Under the pieces are notes generated by a model. It saw nothing but the letters and a program-made list of their open reading frames with translations, was not told the DNA's origin and did no database searches. From a virus, in IMG/VR virus record IMGVR_UViG_3300036820_000041, positions 1 to 40,006 of that record: 40,006 nt of DNA. One strand, given 5' to 3'. The position numbers were made by a program, and so were the translations under genes. Of the stretch, positions 29,786-36,169 are shown piece after piece (the stretch's first letter is position 1; the number at the start of each line of letters is the position of its first letter).

Positions 29786-31041
29786 TTCCCTTTCTCCGGT
29801 AACACACCCAACTGCCTCAATAACAACATATTCATCAAACTACCGCTCACATCTCCTTCAGAGTCGCCACCCGATATAATGAATTGTGGTACCGCTACTC
29901 TCGAAAGTTCCTTAGCCACACCAATGCACTTGTCCCGCTCGATCTCTGCAAGCATTCTGTCGCGCTCCGATATCGCACCGCCAAGTTGTAAAGACTTTTG
30001 TTTGGCACTGGCTAGCAAGATCTGTGTCTCCGCTTCTTCCTTCGATCGCTCCTTGGCCAAGCGGGCTACCTCTAACTCTTGCTGGGCAACCGTCTCCATC
30101 TCTTGCTTCGTCAGTTGCGCTACCACAAGTTTCCTCGCAGCGTTCGTCTCCTCAACCTCTTTTTGCATCTGAGCCTTGATCACCGCTTCAGCCTTCGTTC
30201 GGAGAGCCATCGATTCTGTTTCAGCTTTCTCCCGTCTACCGCGTTCCTCCACCATCAATCGCTCTTGCACCTCTTTCTCCCTCTGGGCCTTCGATCCCTC
30301 TGCCGCTAGAAACGCCTCCTTCTTCTGTGCAAACTGCCTCTGAGTCTGGTCATCGTAAGTCACATCCGTAATCGAAAACTGCGTAATTACTATACCAAAG
30401 TCAGTTAGCGGTGATGGCCTCGATATCTTTTGCGTCCCGTCATCGTCAAACACAACCTCAGTCGCATACACAGTGATTGCCTTGCCCTTGTCGTCGAATT
30501 GGTCTTGCAATATCCGGCTCACACGCTTCATCTCAAACAAACCCCACTGCAACTGATCCTGGACTAGCGCTGTAAACTCCCCTCTCCTCGCTGACTGGTG
30601 CTCTGAAGCAGACATCACAGGCCCACTAGACTTCATAGCATCCGATAGGTGGGCCCATACCGCACCCTTCACAGACTCCTCGTTACCGCCAAACAATTGA
30701 TGAAACTTTCTCTTGCCATCTAGAGTCATCGGAGAAGCAAATCTCACCATCGCATTCATCGTCGCACTGCCACCATCGTTAAAAACTACCTTGAAAGCTC
30801 TCTCCTCCGCATACTCCACTTGCCAGTTCCGAGGATACACCCATGATGAACCCCCACCAGTTAAATACCACCCAGCAGTATCCATCACCTTCACAGTTCC
30901 CCAGGGATATTGTAGTATAAGCCACTCTTGGTCGTTGTTTGAGCCAATGAAGAACAGAAAAGAAAATAACACCACCAGGAATAGCGTGATCTTCTTGTAG
31001 TGTCCCTTGAAATATTCTAAGTAATTATTTCCTGTTTGCAT
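29782..31041 (-). CDS. SPFH / Band 7 membrane protein
   Basis: A 419-residue protein. Membrane helix at about 19-34 (ITLFLVVLFSFLFFIG), then a Band 7 type beta domain (EWLILQYPWGTVKVMDTAGW, SATMNAMVRFASPM), then a helical middle and a long coiled coil at about 230-360 (FAQKKEAFLAAEGSKAQREK and on). The C-terminal tail is Gly-rich (IISGGDSEGDVSG) and ends in a short helix. SPFH proteins assemble membrane rings and partner proteases (HflK/C) or scaffold membranes; phage copies have no set role. Its start lies inside the 3' end of the small membrane gene at 31025-31153. It overlaps the metallophosphoesterase by four bases. Confidence 0.8.
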   Translation of the reverse strand: MQTGNNYLEYFKGHYKKITLFLVVLFSFLFFIGSNNDQEWLILQYPWGTVKVMDTAGWYLTGGGSSWVYPRNWQVEYAEERAFKVVFNDGGSATMNAMVRFASPMTLDGKRKFHQLFGGNEESVKGAVWAHLSDAMKSSGPVMSASEHQSARRGEFTALVQDQLQWGLFEMKRVSRILQDQFDDKGKAITVYATEVVFDDDGTQKISRPSPLTDFGIVITQFSITDVTYDDQTQRQFAQKKEAFLAAEGSKAQREKEVQERLMVEERGRREKAETESMALRTKAEAVIKAQMQKEVEETNAARKLVVAQLTKQEMETVAQQELEVARLAKERSKEEAETQILLASAKQKSLQLGGAISERDRMLAEIERDKCIGVAKELSRVAVPQFIISGGDSEGDVSGSLMNMLLLRQLGVLPEKGK

Positions 31042-31153
31042 CTATCTCTTCCTTCTTTGACACATTAATACCCTCTTCGAAACCATTCACTTCACCGAGC
31101 CTGTAACAATAAAAGGCTACCGCAGCAAAGACAAGTCCAAGTATCGCTATCAT
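31025..31153 (-). CDS. Tiny single-span membrane protein
   Basis: A 42-residue ORF, MIAILGLVFAAVAFYCYRLG, then a charged tail (EVNGFEEGINVSKKEEIDAN). One membrane span from the first residues. The ATG at 31153 follows AGGAG with a six-base spacer, a strong site, and the gene overlaps the SPFH start by 17 bases. It may be the membrane partner of the SPFH protein. Confidence 0.65.
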   Translation of the reverse strand: MIAILGLVFAAVAFYCYRLGEVNGFEEGINVSKKEEIDANRK

Positions 31154-31162
31154 AAATCACTC

Positions 31163-31429
31163 CTAGTTGTCATGGTACTCTTTGCCCAGGTCGATTCTAC
31201 TCACATTCAACACCTCGCTCAGCTTATTCAAGGCACGATCCCTCTGTACAAACAACCAACCATTCTCCATATACTCTAACGCCCCTCTCAGGTCATTGAT
31301 CTTATGAAGTAGGCCATTTCTAGCATAATCACTCAGCTTCTCGATTTCAGCCTCTACTAAAACACGCATACCGATGAGCAATTCTCTGTCCGCAAGGTCT
31401 TTGTCTAGAATCTCAAACTCATATTTCAT
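31163..31429 (-). CDS. Uncharacterised helical protein
   Basis: An 88-residue protein, MKYEFEILDKDLADRELLIG and on, mostly helical with balanced charge (VEAEIEKLSDYARNGLLHKI, ALNKLSEVLNVSRIDLGKEY). GAGGTAAG precedes the ATG at 31429. Overlaps the next upstream gene by 11 bases. Not recognised. Confidence 0.55.
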   Translation of the reverse strand: MKYEFEILDKDLADRELLIGMRVLVEAEIEKLSDYARNGLLHKINDLRGALEYMENGWLFVQRDRALNKLSEVLNVSRIDLGKEYHDN

Positions 31430-31565
31430 TGCTTACCTCTTCTACTATCGCTTGTTTCATCACCTGAATTCTGTCTGCTATGTTCTTCATCAAAGCTGTG
31501 TAATATTCTTTATCAACGCGTATCTTATCACACGGGACATCAACCACTTCCTTTACCTCAGACAT
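31419..31565 (-). CDS. Small protein of unknown function
   Basis: A 48-residue protein from the ATG at 31565, MSEVKEVVDVPCDKIRVDKE, then a helix (YYTALMKNIADRIQVMKQAI). A longer frame to 31649 lacks a ribosome site; GAGG precedes the chosen start. Not recognised. Confidence 0.5.
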   Translation of the reverse strand: MSEVKEVVDVPCDKIRVDKEYYTALMKNIADRIQVMKQAIVEEVSNEI

Positions 31566-31641
31566 TGACACCACCTCAGCCAACAACATGCACCAAAAGT
31601 AAATTCTATGGCAACGATTTATTTTACGAAGGTACCAAAAC

Positions 31642-32043
31642 CTAGGCAATCCTCTTCATACGACAACCTTTTATTAAGTAAACCTTCGCATATTCTAGCA
31701 AATCCTGAGTTGTAATCACGTAGGCACAGTTCTTGCGCACCGTCTTCAGCTTCCCAGTCCGTACAGCATGGTACAACTGTTGCCGAGGTACTCCTAACAT
31801 CTGTGCAGCCTGAAAAACAGAAAGCAAACCCTTGTCGTAGTCAAAAATATACTCACCATCCAGCGTAGATTTATTCCGACAGTACTTTTCATCGTCGTAC
31901 CTCTTCAAATCATCTAGCGACACCTGATACCTCTCGCCGTTCATATACGCTTTTAGCTTTCCTAGACGAATCGCCTGGTAGATAGCTTGACGAGACACAC
32001 CTTTTAACCGAGCAGCACCCACCACACTTACAAAATTACCCAT
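31642..32043 (-). CDS. Tandem helix-turn-helix (excisionase/MerR-like) DNA-binding protein
   Basis: A 133-residue protein with two similar units. Residues about 1-50: MGNFVSVVGAARLKGVSRQA IYQAIRLGKLKAYMN (HTH-17 type 'A...G.SRQ.IY.AI..G.L'). Residues about 68-125: LLSVFQAAQMLGVPRQQLYH, VRTGKLKTVR. So it carries two winged-helix excisionase-type readers and could bind two half-sites or loop DNA. The ATG at 32043 follows AGGAG with a seven-base spacer; an earlier frame start at 32103 is not used. It may regulate the accessory operon or act in excision. Confidence 0.7.
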   Translation of the reverse strand: MGNFVSVVGAARLKGVSRQAIYQAIRLGKLKAYMNGERYQVSLDDLKRYDDEKYCRNKSTLDGEYIFDYDKGLLSVFQAAQMLGVPRQQLYHAVRTGKLKTVRKNCAYVITTQDLLEYAKVYLIKGCRMKRIA

Positions 32044-32162
32044 AACAAATCTCCTGCATAAACAAATTGATTGAAAAAAGACCCTTGCCGCAGCTCCGAT
32101 CATGCCACGAACAAGGAAAATGATGACAATAAAAAAAATATTTCGAAAAGTGAAAATTTTTG

Positions 32163-32191
32163 TTGACAGACCTGTAATTTAGACCTAAAAT
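32163..32191 (+). promoter_or_regulatory. Strong sigma70-like promoter, plus strand, with no clear protein gene
   Basis: TTGACA (32163-32168), 17-base spacer, TAAAAT (32186-32191). Transcription would start near 32198 and read through structured DNA into minus-strand genes. No plus-strand gene follows until 34274. Confidence 0.6.
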
Positions 32192-32193
32192 AC

Positions 32194-32310
32194 GACCATA
32201 AGGGAGATGCGGAGCCGCGAAGTCAGTGAGCGCGCAGAGGTTCTACCTTATTGGTCGGTCGTTCCCCCTTTCCTCGGGGGGCGGAGGGGGGCATGTATAC
32301 AAAATAAAAC
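32194..32310 (+). ncRNA. Candidate structured small RNA
   Basis: Starts at the promoter at 32163. GACCATAAGG (32194-32203) pairs with CCTTATTGGTC (32246-32256) with one bulge, enclosing an inner GAGCC/GGTTC stem and a short GCG/CGC stem. A second hairpin follows: CCCCC and GGGGG arms around TTTCCTC. A 39-residue frame (ATG at 32206) exists but has a poor start. No T-run marks the end, so the 3' end is a guess. It could also be a protein-binding or replication site. Confidence 0.4.
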
Positions 32311-32332
32311 CCCAAAGAGAGACTAATCGGTC

Positions 32333-32518
32333 CTAAAATTCTAATAACAAAGCCTCTAAACGCAAAATCATCCGATCCAAGTGATGCCTAATTTTTCTAT
32401 AGCTACTCTGCAACTCAAAATCGTCGTAATCCTTGTACATTAAATCCTGCTTGAGTTCTTTGTAATACACCAATGTCCTCTCCACATCATCTCGCTCATC
32501 CATCAAACCGAAATCCAT
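32333..32518 (-). CDS. Small acidic helical protein
   Basis: A 61-residue protein, MDFGLMDERDDVERTLVYYK, then a helix (SSYRKIRHHLDRMILRLEAL). AGGAGG lies five bases before the ATG. Its ATG overlaps the previous stop (TAATG). Not recognised. Confidence 0.6.
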   Translation of the reverse strand: MDFGLMDERDDVERTLVYYKELKQDLMYKDYDDFELQSSYRKIRHHLDRMILRLEALLLEF

Positions 32519-32685
32519 TACTTCCTCCTCAGCTTTTCAATCCACCTCGGGCTCTTACAAAGATTCTGCTTACCATCCCTCGGACCTCCCCAGCAATCCT
32601 CTAGCCTTTTGTAGTGCTTACCATCCGGAATCTCGCCCTTGTACCTTCGCACGGTTCTGCTACACTGCACCTTCCACTCCTTCAA
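32518..32685 (-). CDS. Small basic Cys-containing protein with non-ATG start
   Basis: A 55-residue ORF with no ATG. I place the start at TTG 32685, just after GGGAGG. Text: KEWKVQCSRTVRRYKGEIPD, then GKHYKRLEDCWGGPRDGKQN and LCKSPRWIEKLRRK. Three Cys and many Arg/Lys suggest a nucleic-acid or metal-binding small protein. It fills an otherwise empty 200-base gap and its stop overlaps the next ATG (TAATG), a strong sign it is translated. The exact start is uncertain. Confidence 0.5.
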   Translation of the reverse strand: MKEWKVQCSRTVRRYKGEIPDGKHYKRLEDCWGGPRDGKQNLCKSPRWIEKLRRK

Positions 32686-32720
32686 TGCCTCCCTACCATG
32701 CTATCGTCCAGTACGGCTTT

Positions 32721-33158
32721 CTATACGACCGGCTCACGAATAAACCTAGACTGTAGCTCCTTTCTCTGACTCCACCGTTCGAGCACTTCCCGCGCCTCAA
32801 TACCACCCCACGCTTTTCTGATTTCCCACGCGATCCACTCCCTTTGCTCTTTACTGTGACCATGATACGCAAGTCTCCCCTGTAGAGGCTTCAACCCTTT
32901 GTCATGCAGCTCACATAACCCGTCCTTCCAGAAAGTGCACCCGTTATCATCAGAGGTTCTCCAAGGTGCAAGGCCACCCTCCTCCCCCTTCAATGCCGGC
33001 TTCAACATCTCTGCCTCCTCCGGCCAATCATCCAACATTAACCGGTCTCCGTAGCCTGCGTCCATTAGCGCTTGCATCTCCTGCGGAGTCCCACAACATG
33101 GCGCTCTACACATACGACTACATCTCTCACACGCACACTCGCTCGGTAGTACTTTCAT
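32721..33158 (-). CDS. Cys-rich metal-binding-type protein
   Basis: A 145-residue protein. The N-terminus has CACERCSRMCRAPCCGTPQE, a dense Cys cluster, and a second site CTFWKDGLCELH near 75-90, so a Zn or Fe-S site is likely. The phrase GLCELHDKGLKPLQGRLAYH recurs in related phage and bacterial proteins whose role I do not know. GAGGAG precedes the ATG at 33158, and a strong promoter lies at 33182-33210. It is the first gene of this minus-strand run. Confidence 0.6.
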   Translation of the reverse strand: MKVLPSECACERCSRMCRAPCCGTPQEMQALMDAGYGDRLMLDDWPEEAEMLKPALKGEEGGLAPWRTSDDNGCTFWKDGLCELHDKGLKPLQGRLAYHGHSKEQREWIAWEIRKAWGGIEAREVLERWSQRKELQSRFIREPVV

Positions 33159-33181
33159 CTTCGCTCCTCAGTTTTCACAGC

Positions 33182-33210
33182 ATTATCTAAAAATGTCAGC
33201 AGAATGTCAA
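33182..33210 (-). promoter_or_regulatory. Sigma70-like promoter for the Cys-rich gene operon
   Basis: On the minus strand, TTGACA (33210-33205), 17-base spacer, GATAAT (33187-33182). It is 23 bases from the ATG at 33158. Near-consensus in both boxes. Confidence 0.7.
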
Positions 33211-33618
33211 TAACCCTGTTCAAAACAAAATGTAAGCAAAAGTTGTAAACAAAGAAACCGCAAAAACAGGCAGTTATGATCGGATATGAACAAGTTGTGA
33301 ACACGGAAATTATCTATACAAAAAGCCCACTTACAAACATTCCAACAGCACTAGAAGAAGAAGAAGTATATATCTATAGTAGTAGTCGTTATGCTCTGTG
33401 GAAAATGTTCGTAACTTGTAACGTCTGATAATTCGCACAAGAAGCAAAGACTAGGAATAGAAAAAGTAAAAAATCATGCAGGAATGCGAAAAAAAATTAG
33501 TGTGCTCCTGAACTTATGATACGTACTCCCTGTGGGGGGCAAGCCGGTCTCGGTCCAGGAGGATTGTTTGTTTTTTACTTGATAGCTGTTGTAGTGGTAT
33601 TCATAATCTAAACTATGG
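33211..33618. other. Gene-poor region with short direct repeats
   Basis: 408 bases with no well-supported gene. AGTTGTAAACA (33241-33251) and AGTTGTGAACA (33293-33303) form an imperfect direct repeat 52 bases apart. A weak 50-codon plus-strand ORF lies at 33276-33428. A G-rich stretch near 33530-33550 (CTGTGGGGGGCAAG) and a T-rich run (33568-33577) follow. I see no terminator or tRNA. Confidence 0.5.
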
Positions 33619-34044
33619 TCAATGCTCACGCTCCTGTACTTGTGGGCGCTTCTTGGTGGCGTAGTTCACGATATTGACTTGCACCTCGTGTGAGTTCTTG
33701 CTCTCTATCTGTGCCTTTTCACTCCAGCCATACCTATTCGCCATGTTGTAGTACCAGCTCCGAGAGTTGCCCAGACACGTTCCTATGGCCTGCTGCATAC
33801 CTATTCCTTCCCAGTACACCTTGCCCTCTCGCATAGCCTTAACAAGCTCCTCTTCGACAAACTCATCAGGGAAGTCTTTTAGGTAGGTTCTTATAGCAAC
33901 ATCTGACAGTAATATAAAACAGTCCATGCTATACCCTGCCTTAACATGAGTGCATAATTCCTTGAAAACTCGCCTTCTTTCGTCCGCACTATCCCTCAAC
34001 TTAGCCTTTTGCTCTTTATCTGTAACCTTTCGTCCCTTGACCAT
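33619..34044 (-). CDS. Terminase small subunit-like protein
   Basis: A 141-residue protein. Helical HTH-like region: FKELCTHVKAGYSMDCFILL, SDVAIRTYLKDFPDEFVEEE, then WEGIGMQQAIG and NSRSWYYNMANRYGWSEKAQ. The order 'L..H...G.S.......VS..TI..WL...P.F...' and the end 'WYYNM.NRYGW..K' are typical of phage small terminase subunits, which recognise packaging DNA. It is not next to terL (8.7 kb or more away), which is unusual but known. GGAG precedes the ATG. Function is from pattern only. Confidence 0.6.
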   Translation of the reverse strand: MVKGRKVTDKEQKAKLRDSADERRRVFKELCTHVKAGYSMDCFILLSDVAIRTYLKDFPDEFVEEELVKAMREGKVYWEGIGMQQAIGTCLGNSRSWYYNMANRYGWSEKAQIESKNSHEVQVNIVNYATKKRPQVQEREH

Positions 34045-34077
34045 CGTGCATACTCCGTTGTTATTTGTTCTATCTGT

Positions 34078-34106
34078 AGTGTATGTGTGGGATGAATCTG
34101 TGTCAA
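34078..34106 (-). promoter_or_regulatory. Sigma70-like promoter for the small-terminase-like gene
   Basis: On the minus strand, TTGACA (34106-34101), 17-base spacer, TACACT (34083-34078). It is 33 bases from the ATG at 34044, in a 229-base divergent region. Confidence 0.55.
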
Positions 34107-34141
34107 ACCTTTCTTTTAACTACCCTGAAATGTGGATTGTG

Positions 34142-34150
34142 TGTTATACT
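34142..34150 (+). promoter_or_regulatory. Extended -10 promoter candidate for the plus-strand cluster
   Basis: TGTTATACT fits an extended -10 (TGnTATAAT type). No good -35 box is seen 17 bases upstream. The arms GTGTGT (34139-34144) and ACACAC (34163-34168) flank the -10 and could bind a dimeric repressor. Confidence 0.4.
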
Positions 34151-34273
34151 CGCGATTGTCAGACACACGGCTACGATGCGAAGTGTTGAGTAGGTGTGTT
34201 TAGTACTGGTCTCCCCGACAGGCCCAATTTAGGGTAGGGTTGCAGCAGGTACGCGATAACAAAGAGGTGAGTG

Positions 34274-34576
34274 ATGACCGATAGATACTACAGGATAATA
34301 TGCCATCAGCAATGGAGTATCCTAACAACAGAGTATGAGCAAAGCAACCAGGAAGACTTTGGCGCACACGATATAGGCGGGGGAGATAACTTCTGTCAAA
34401 GCATAGAGGACCTTATAGAGTGGATTGAAGAGTTGTATGAGCAAGAGTACTTCAGTGAAGATATGCGGGACTTGCTGATACAAAATGCACGCGATGAAGA
34501 CTACCGTTGGGAAGAGGAGTTAGAGGAAGAAGAAGAGCTAGAGGATGATGAGGAGGTGAGTGATGAAGTACAGTGA
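34274..34576 (+). CDS. Small acidic protein
   Basis: A 100-residue protein, MTDRYYRIICHQQWSILTTE, then a helix (SIEDLIEWIEELYEQEYFSE) and a very acidic C-terminal run (EEELEEEEELEDDEEVSDEV). An AGAGGTGA site precedes the ATG at 34274; a GTG three bases earlier is a less likely start. Acidic tails can mimic DNA or bind basic proteins, but no target is known. It overlaps the next gene by 14 bases. Confidence 0.6.
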   Translation: MTDRYYRIICHQQWSILTTEYEQSNQEDFGAHDIGGGDNFCQSIEDLIEWIEELYEQEYFSEDMRDLLIQNARDEDYRWEEELEEEEELEDDEEVSDEVQ

Positions 34577-34844
34577 TTTTATCCGAGAGGTGAGAGCTAT
34601 GCGTAGAGAGGATAAAAACGCGTGGCATTATTTGGTGCGTGTTGTGGAAGGTAAGCAAGTCAAAATGAAATGGCATGGCACTTGGAACCAGGTCTTAGAA
34701 GTGGATGGCGTTCGGTATGGTGGCTGTATGGGTTTGAATGTGGGTGGCTGGCTGACAGAGATACACAAAGCAATCATTGTGGGGGAGTTGTGGCTAAAGT
34801 ATCAGATAGAAGATGCCGAGTTAGACTTGATAGGAGGTCGGTGA
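34563..34844 (+). CDS. Small uncharacterised protein
   Basis: A 93-residue protein, MKYSDFIREVRAMRREDKNA, then WHYLVRVVEGKQVKMKWHG, YGGCMGLNVGGWLTEIHKAI. Mixed alpha/beta. The upstream context GAGGAGGTGAGTG before the ATG at 34563 resembles that of the previous gene. Its stop overlaps the next ATG (TGATG). Not recognised. Confidence 0.55.
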   Translation: MKYSDFIREVRAMRREDKNAWHYLVRVVEGKQVKMKWHGTWNQVLEVDGVRYGGCMGLNVGGWLTEIHKAIIVGELWLKYQIEDAELDLIGGR

Positions 34845-35227
34845 TGCTCAAGTGTAACGATTGCGGAAAGGAAATCAGTGACTACGCTATTTGGTGGCCT
34901 AAAGATGAAAATAGCCCTGCCCTTCCGGTATGTTATCCTTGTGAAGCTGTTCGAATAGAATCGCGCATGAAAACAAGTGATAAATGCCTCTTGTACTTTT
35001 CATCTGATGGTAGCTTGAAAGGGACTGGGTATGAGGTCTCTAATTGGTCCAAGAGCTTCACAATACCGGTCACTCGATTAGTCAGACCTAGACTCACGCA
35101 AGGGTCTTTCTCTGTGTGGATAGAATTTGATGGTAGCGAGTGGTACGGGAGAACGAAGAGTAGGGGAGCACTTATAAATTTACGTAGAATAAAGAAAAAC
35201 AAAAGGATGAATCATGAAAAAGTATGA
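34844..35227 (+). CDS. Zinc-ribbon-like small protein
   Basis: A 127-residue protein starting MLKCNDCGKEISDYAIWWPK, with LPVCYPCEAVRIESRMKTSD next. The C-N-D-C and C-Y-P-C pairs about 25 residues apart can hold zinc. The C-terminal part is beta-rich with Arg/Lys at the end (RRIKKNKRMNHEKV). The ATG at 34844 overlaps the previous stop and GGAGGT lies nearby. Could bind nucleic acid; role unknown. Confidence 0.6.
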   Translation: MLKCNDCGKEISDYAIWWPKDENSPALPVCYPCEAVRIESRMKTSDKCLLYFSSDGSLKGTGYEVSNWSKSFTIPVTRLVRPRLTQGSFSVWIEFDGSEWYGRTKSRGALINLRRIKKNKRMNHEKV

Positions 35228-35807
35228 ATTGAACTTTCTAGGCAAAACTTATATTTAAGTTGGTGACTCAGAAGAGGAGGTGACCAAGCAACATATCGCG
35301 GAGGTGTGCAATGCGGAGACTGAAGACGAGTGGCACGACTACTGCAAGTGGGTGGGAGTATCGCCGGAGCTGCACTGGCAAGAGGTGCCCTGCAGGAGTC
35401 AGTATAGCAAGTATTTCGAAACGGGAGTACGCACAGATTCTGGAAAATCCTTTGTTAAGTGTACAGAGGATGCACCGGAAGATTTGAAGGAGCTAATTTA
35501 CCAGATCCATAACAAAAGTTTCGATGGGTGTTTTCCTAATGATTGGATCTACGAGATTATTTGGGAGGCGTTTGAAGCATTGGAGAAAGACAAGTTGGAG
35601 GATATCTCAATTGAGGCGGACATTTACGACAGAGAGCTTTACGAGTGGCTTGGCAACTGTTTCTCCGATGAATACTGTAACCAAGCTCTACAAAATGAAT
35701 GCCCTACTACAAACATTACTCAGATTATTCAAACTAGGCAGTGTTTAGTGAAGGAAGCAATCTATCAAGCTGTGGACGAATTTATCGAAGAGGATGAGCA
35801 AGGATAG
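35214..35807 (+). pseudogene. Acidic protein gene with an in-frame stop at codon 15
   Basis: From ATG 35214, which follows AAGGA, the frame reads MKKYELNFLGKTYI, then TAA (35256-35258), then V-G-D-S-E-E-E-V-T-K-Q-H-I-A-E-V-C without any shift to a stop at 35807. The two parts join as one protein (about 197 codons), so this is a nonsense change, a sequencing error, or a readthrough site. A GTG at 35280 could restart a 175-residue version, but its GGAG touches the start codon. The long part is acidic and helical with Trp and Cys (DEWHDYCKWVGVSPELHWQE). Not recognised. Confidence 0.6.
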
Positions 35808-35859
35808 GCCCTACCGCCACCTTAGAAAGTAGGACCCATGCTTAGTATACACAAACACC

Positions 35860-35892
35860 CAGGGCAGCGCAAGTAAAGATTGTGTTGCCCTG
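35860..35892. repeat. Strong 13-bp stem-loop after the acidic gene
   Basis: CAGGGCAGCGCAA (35860-35872) pairs with TTGTGTTGCCCTG (35880-35892): 11 Watson-Crick pairs and two G-T wobbles, loop GTAAAGA. No T-run follows on either strand. It may stabilise the 3' end of the upstream transcript or act as a protein-binding or terminator-like element. Confidence 0.7.
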
Positions 35893-35953
35893 AAACCATG
35901 GGATCATTAGTATATACATATTCAGATGAACCCACTACGAAAAGAGGAAAGAA

Positions 35954-36169
35954 ATGTCGATCAAGCCAGGAAATAAACGCGTCAGCCTAGACGTACCTGA
36001 AAAATTGTATGCCCTGTATTGCAAGCTATGTCTAGACCTTGGAATAACTCGGACTGAGGGGCTGATAAGATACTTTAAATACCTGAGCACCTACCACCAT
36101 AAGCAAAGGAAAGCGCTAGATGAGAAGTCAAACACAAATTTTAGGTTGGATGAAGGAGAGTTTAAATAG
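35954..36169 (+). CDS. Ribbon-helix-helix-type regulator
   Basis: A 71-residue protein, MSIKPGNKRVSLDVPEKLYA, then LYCKLCLDLGITRTEGLIRY and a basic end. The start 'KRVSLDVPEKLY' is a beta strand plus helix as in RHH proteins, with 'GITRTEGLIRY' as helix B. It may repress its own operon or act as a partition or relaxosome factor. It overlaps the recombinase gene by 50 bases in another frame. AAGAGGAAAG lies before the ATG. Confidence 0.6.
   Translation: MSIKPGNKRVSLDVPEKLYALYCKLCLDLGITRTEGLIRYFKYLSTYHHKQRKALDEKSNTNFRLDEGEFK

Noticed and set aside
32206-32325. A 39-codon plus-strand ORF inside the structured RNA
   Set aside because: The ribosome site is too close to the ATG, and the stem structure explains the sequence better.
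33276-33428. Plus-strand ORF of 50 codons (MIGYEQVVNTEIIYTKSPLT and on)
   Set aside because: Weak ribosome site, AT-rich region, no neighbour coupling. It is within chance expectation for this composition.
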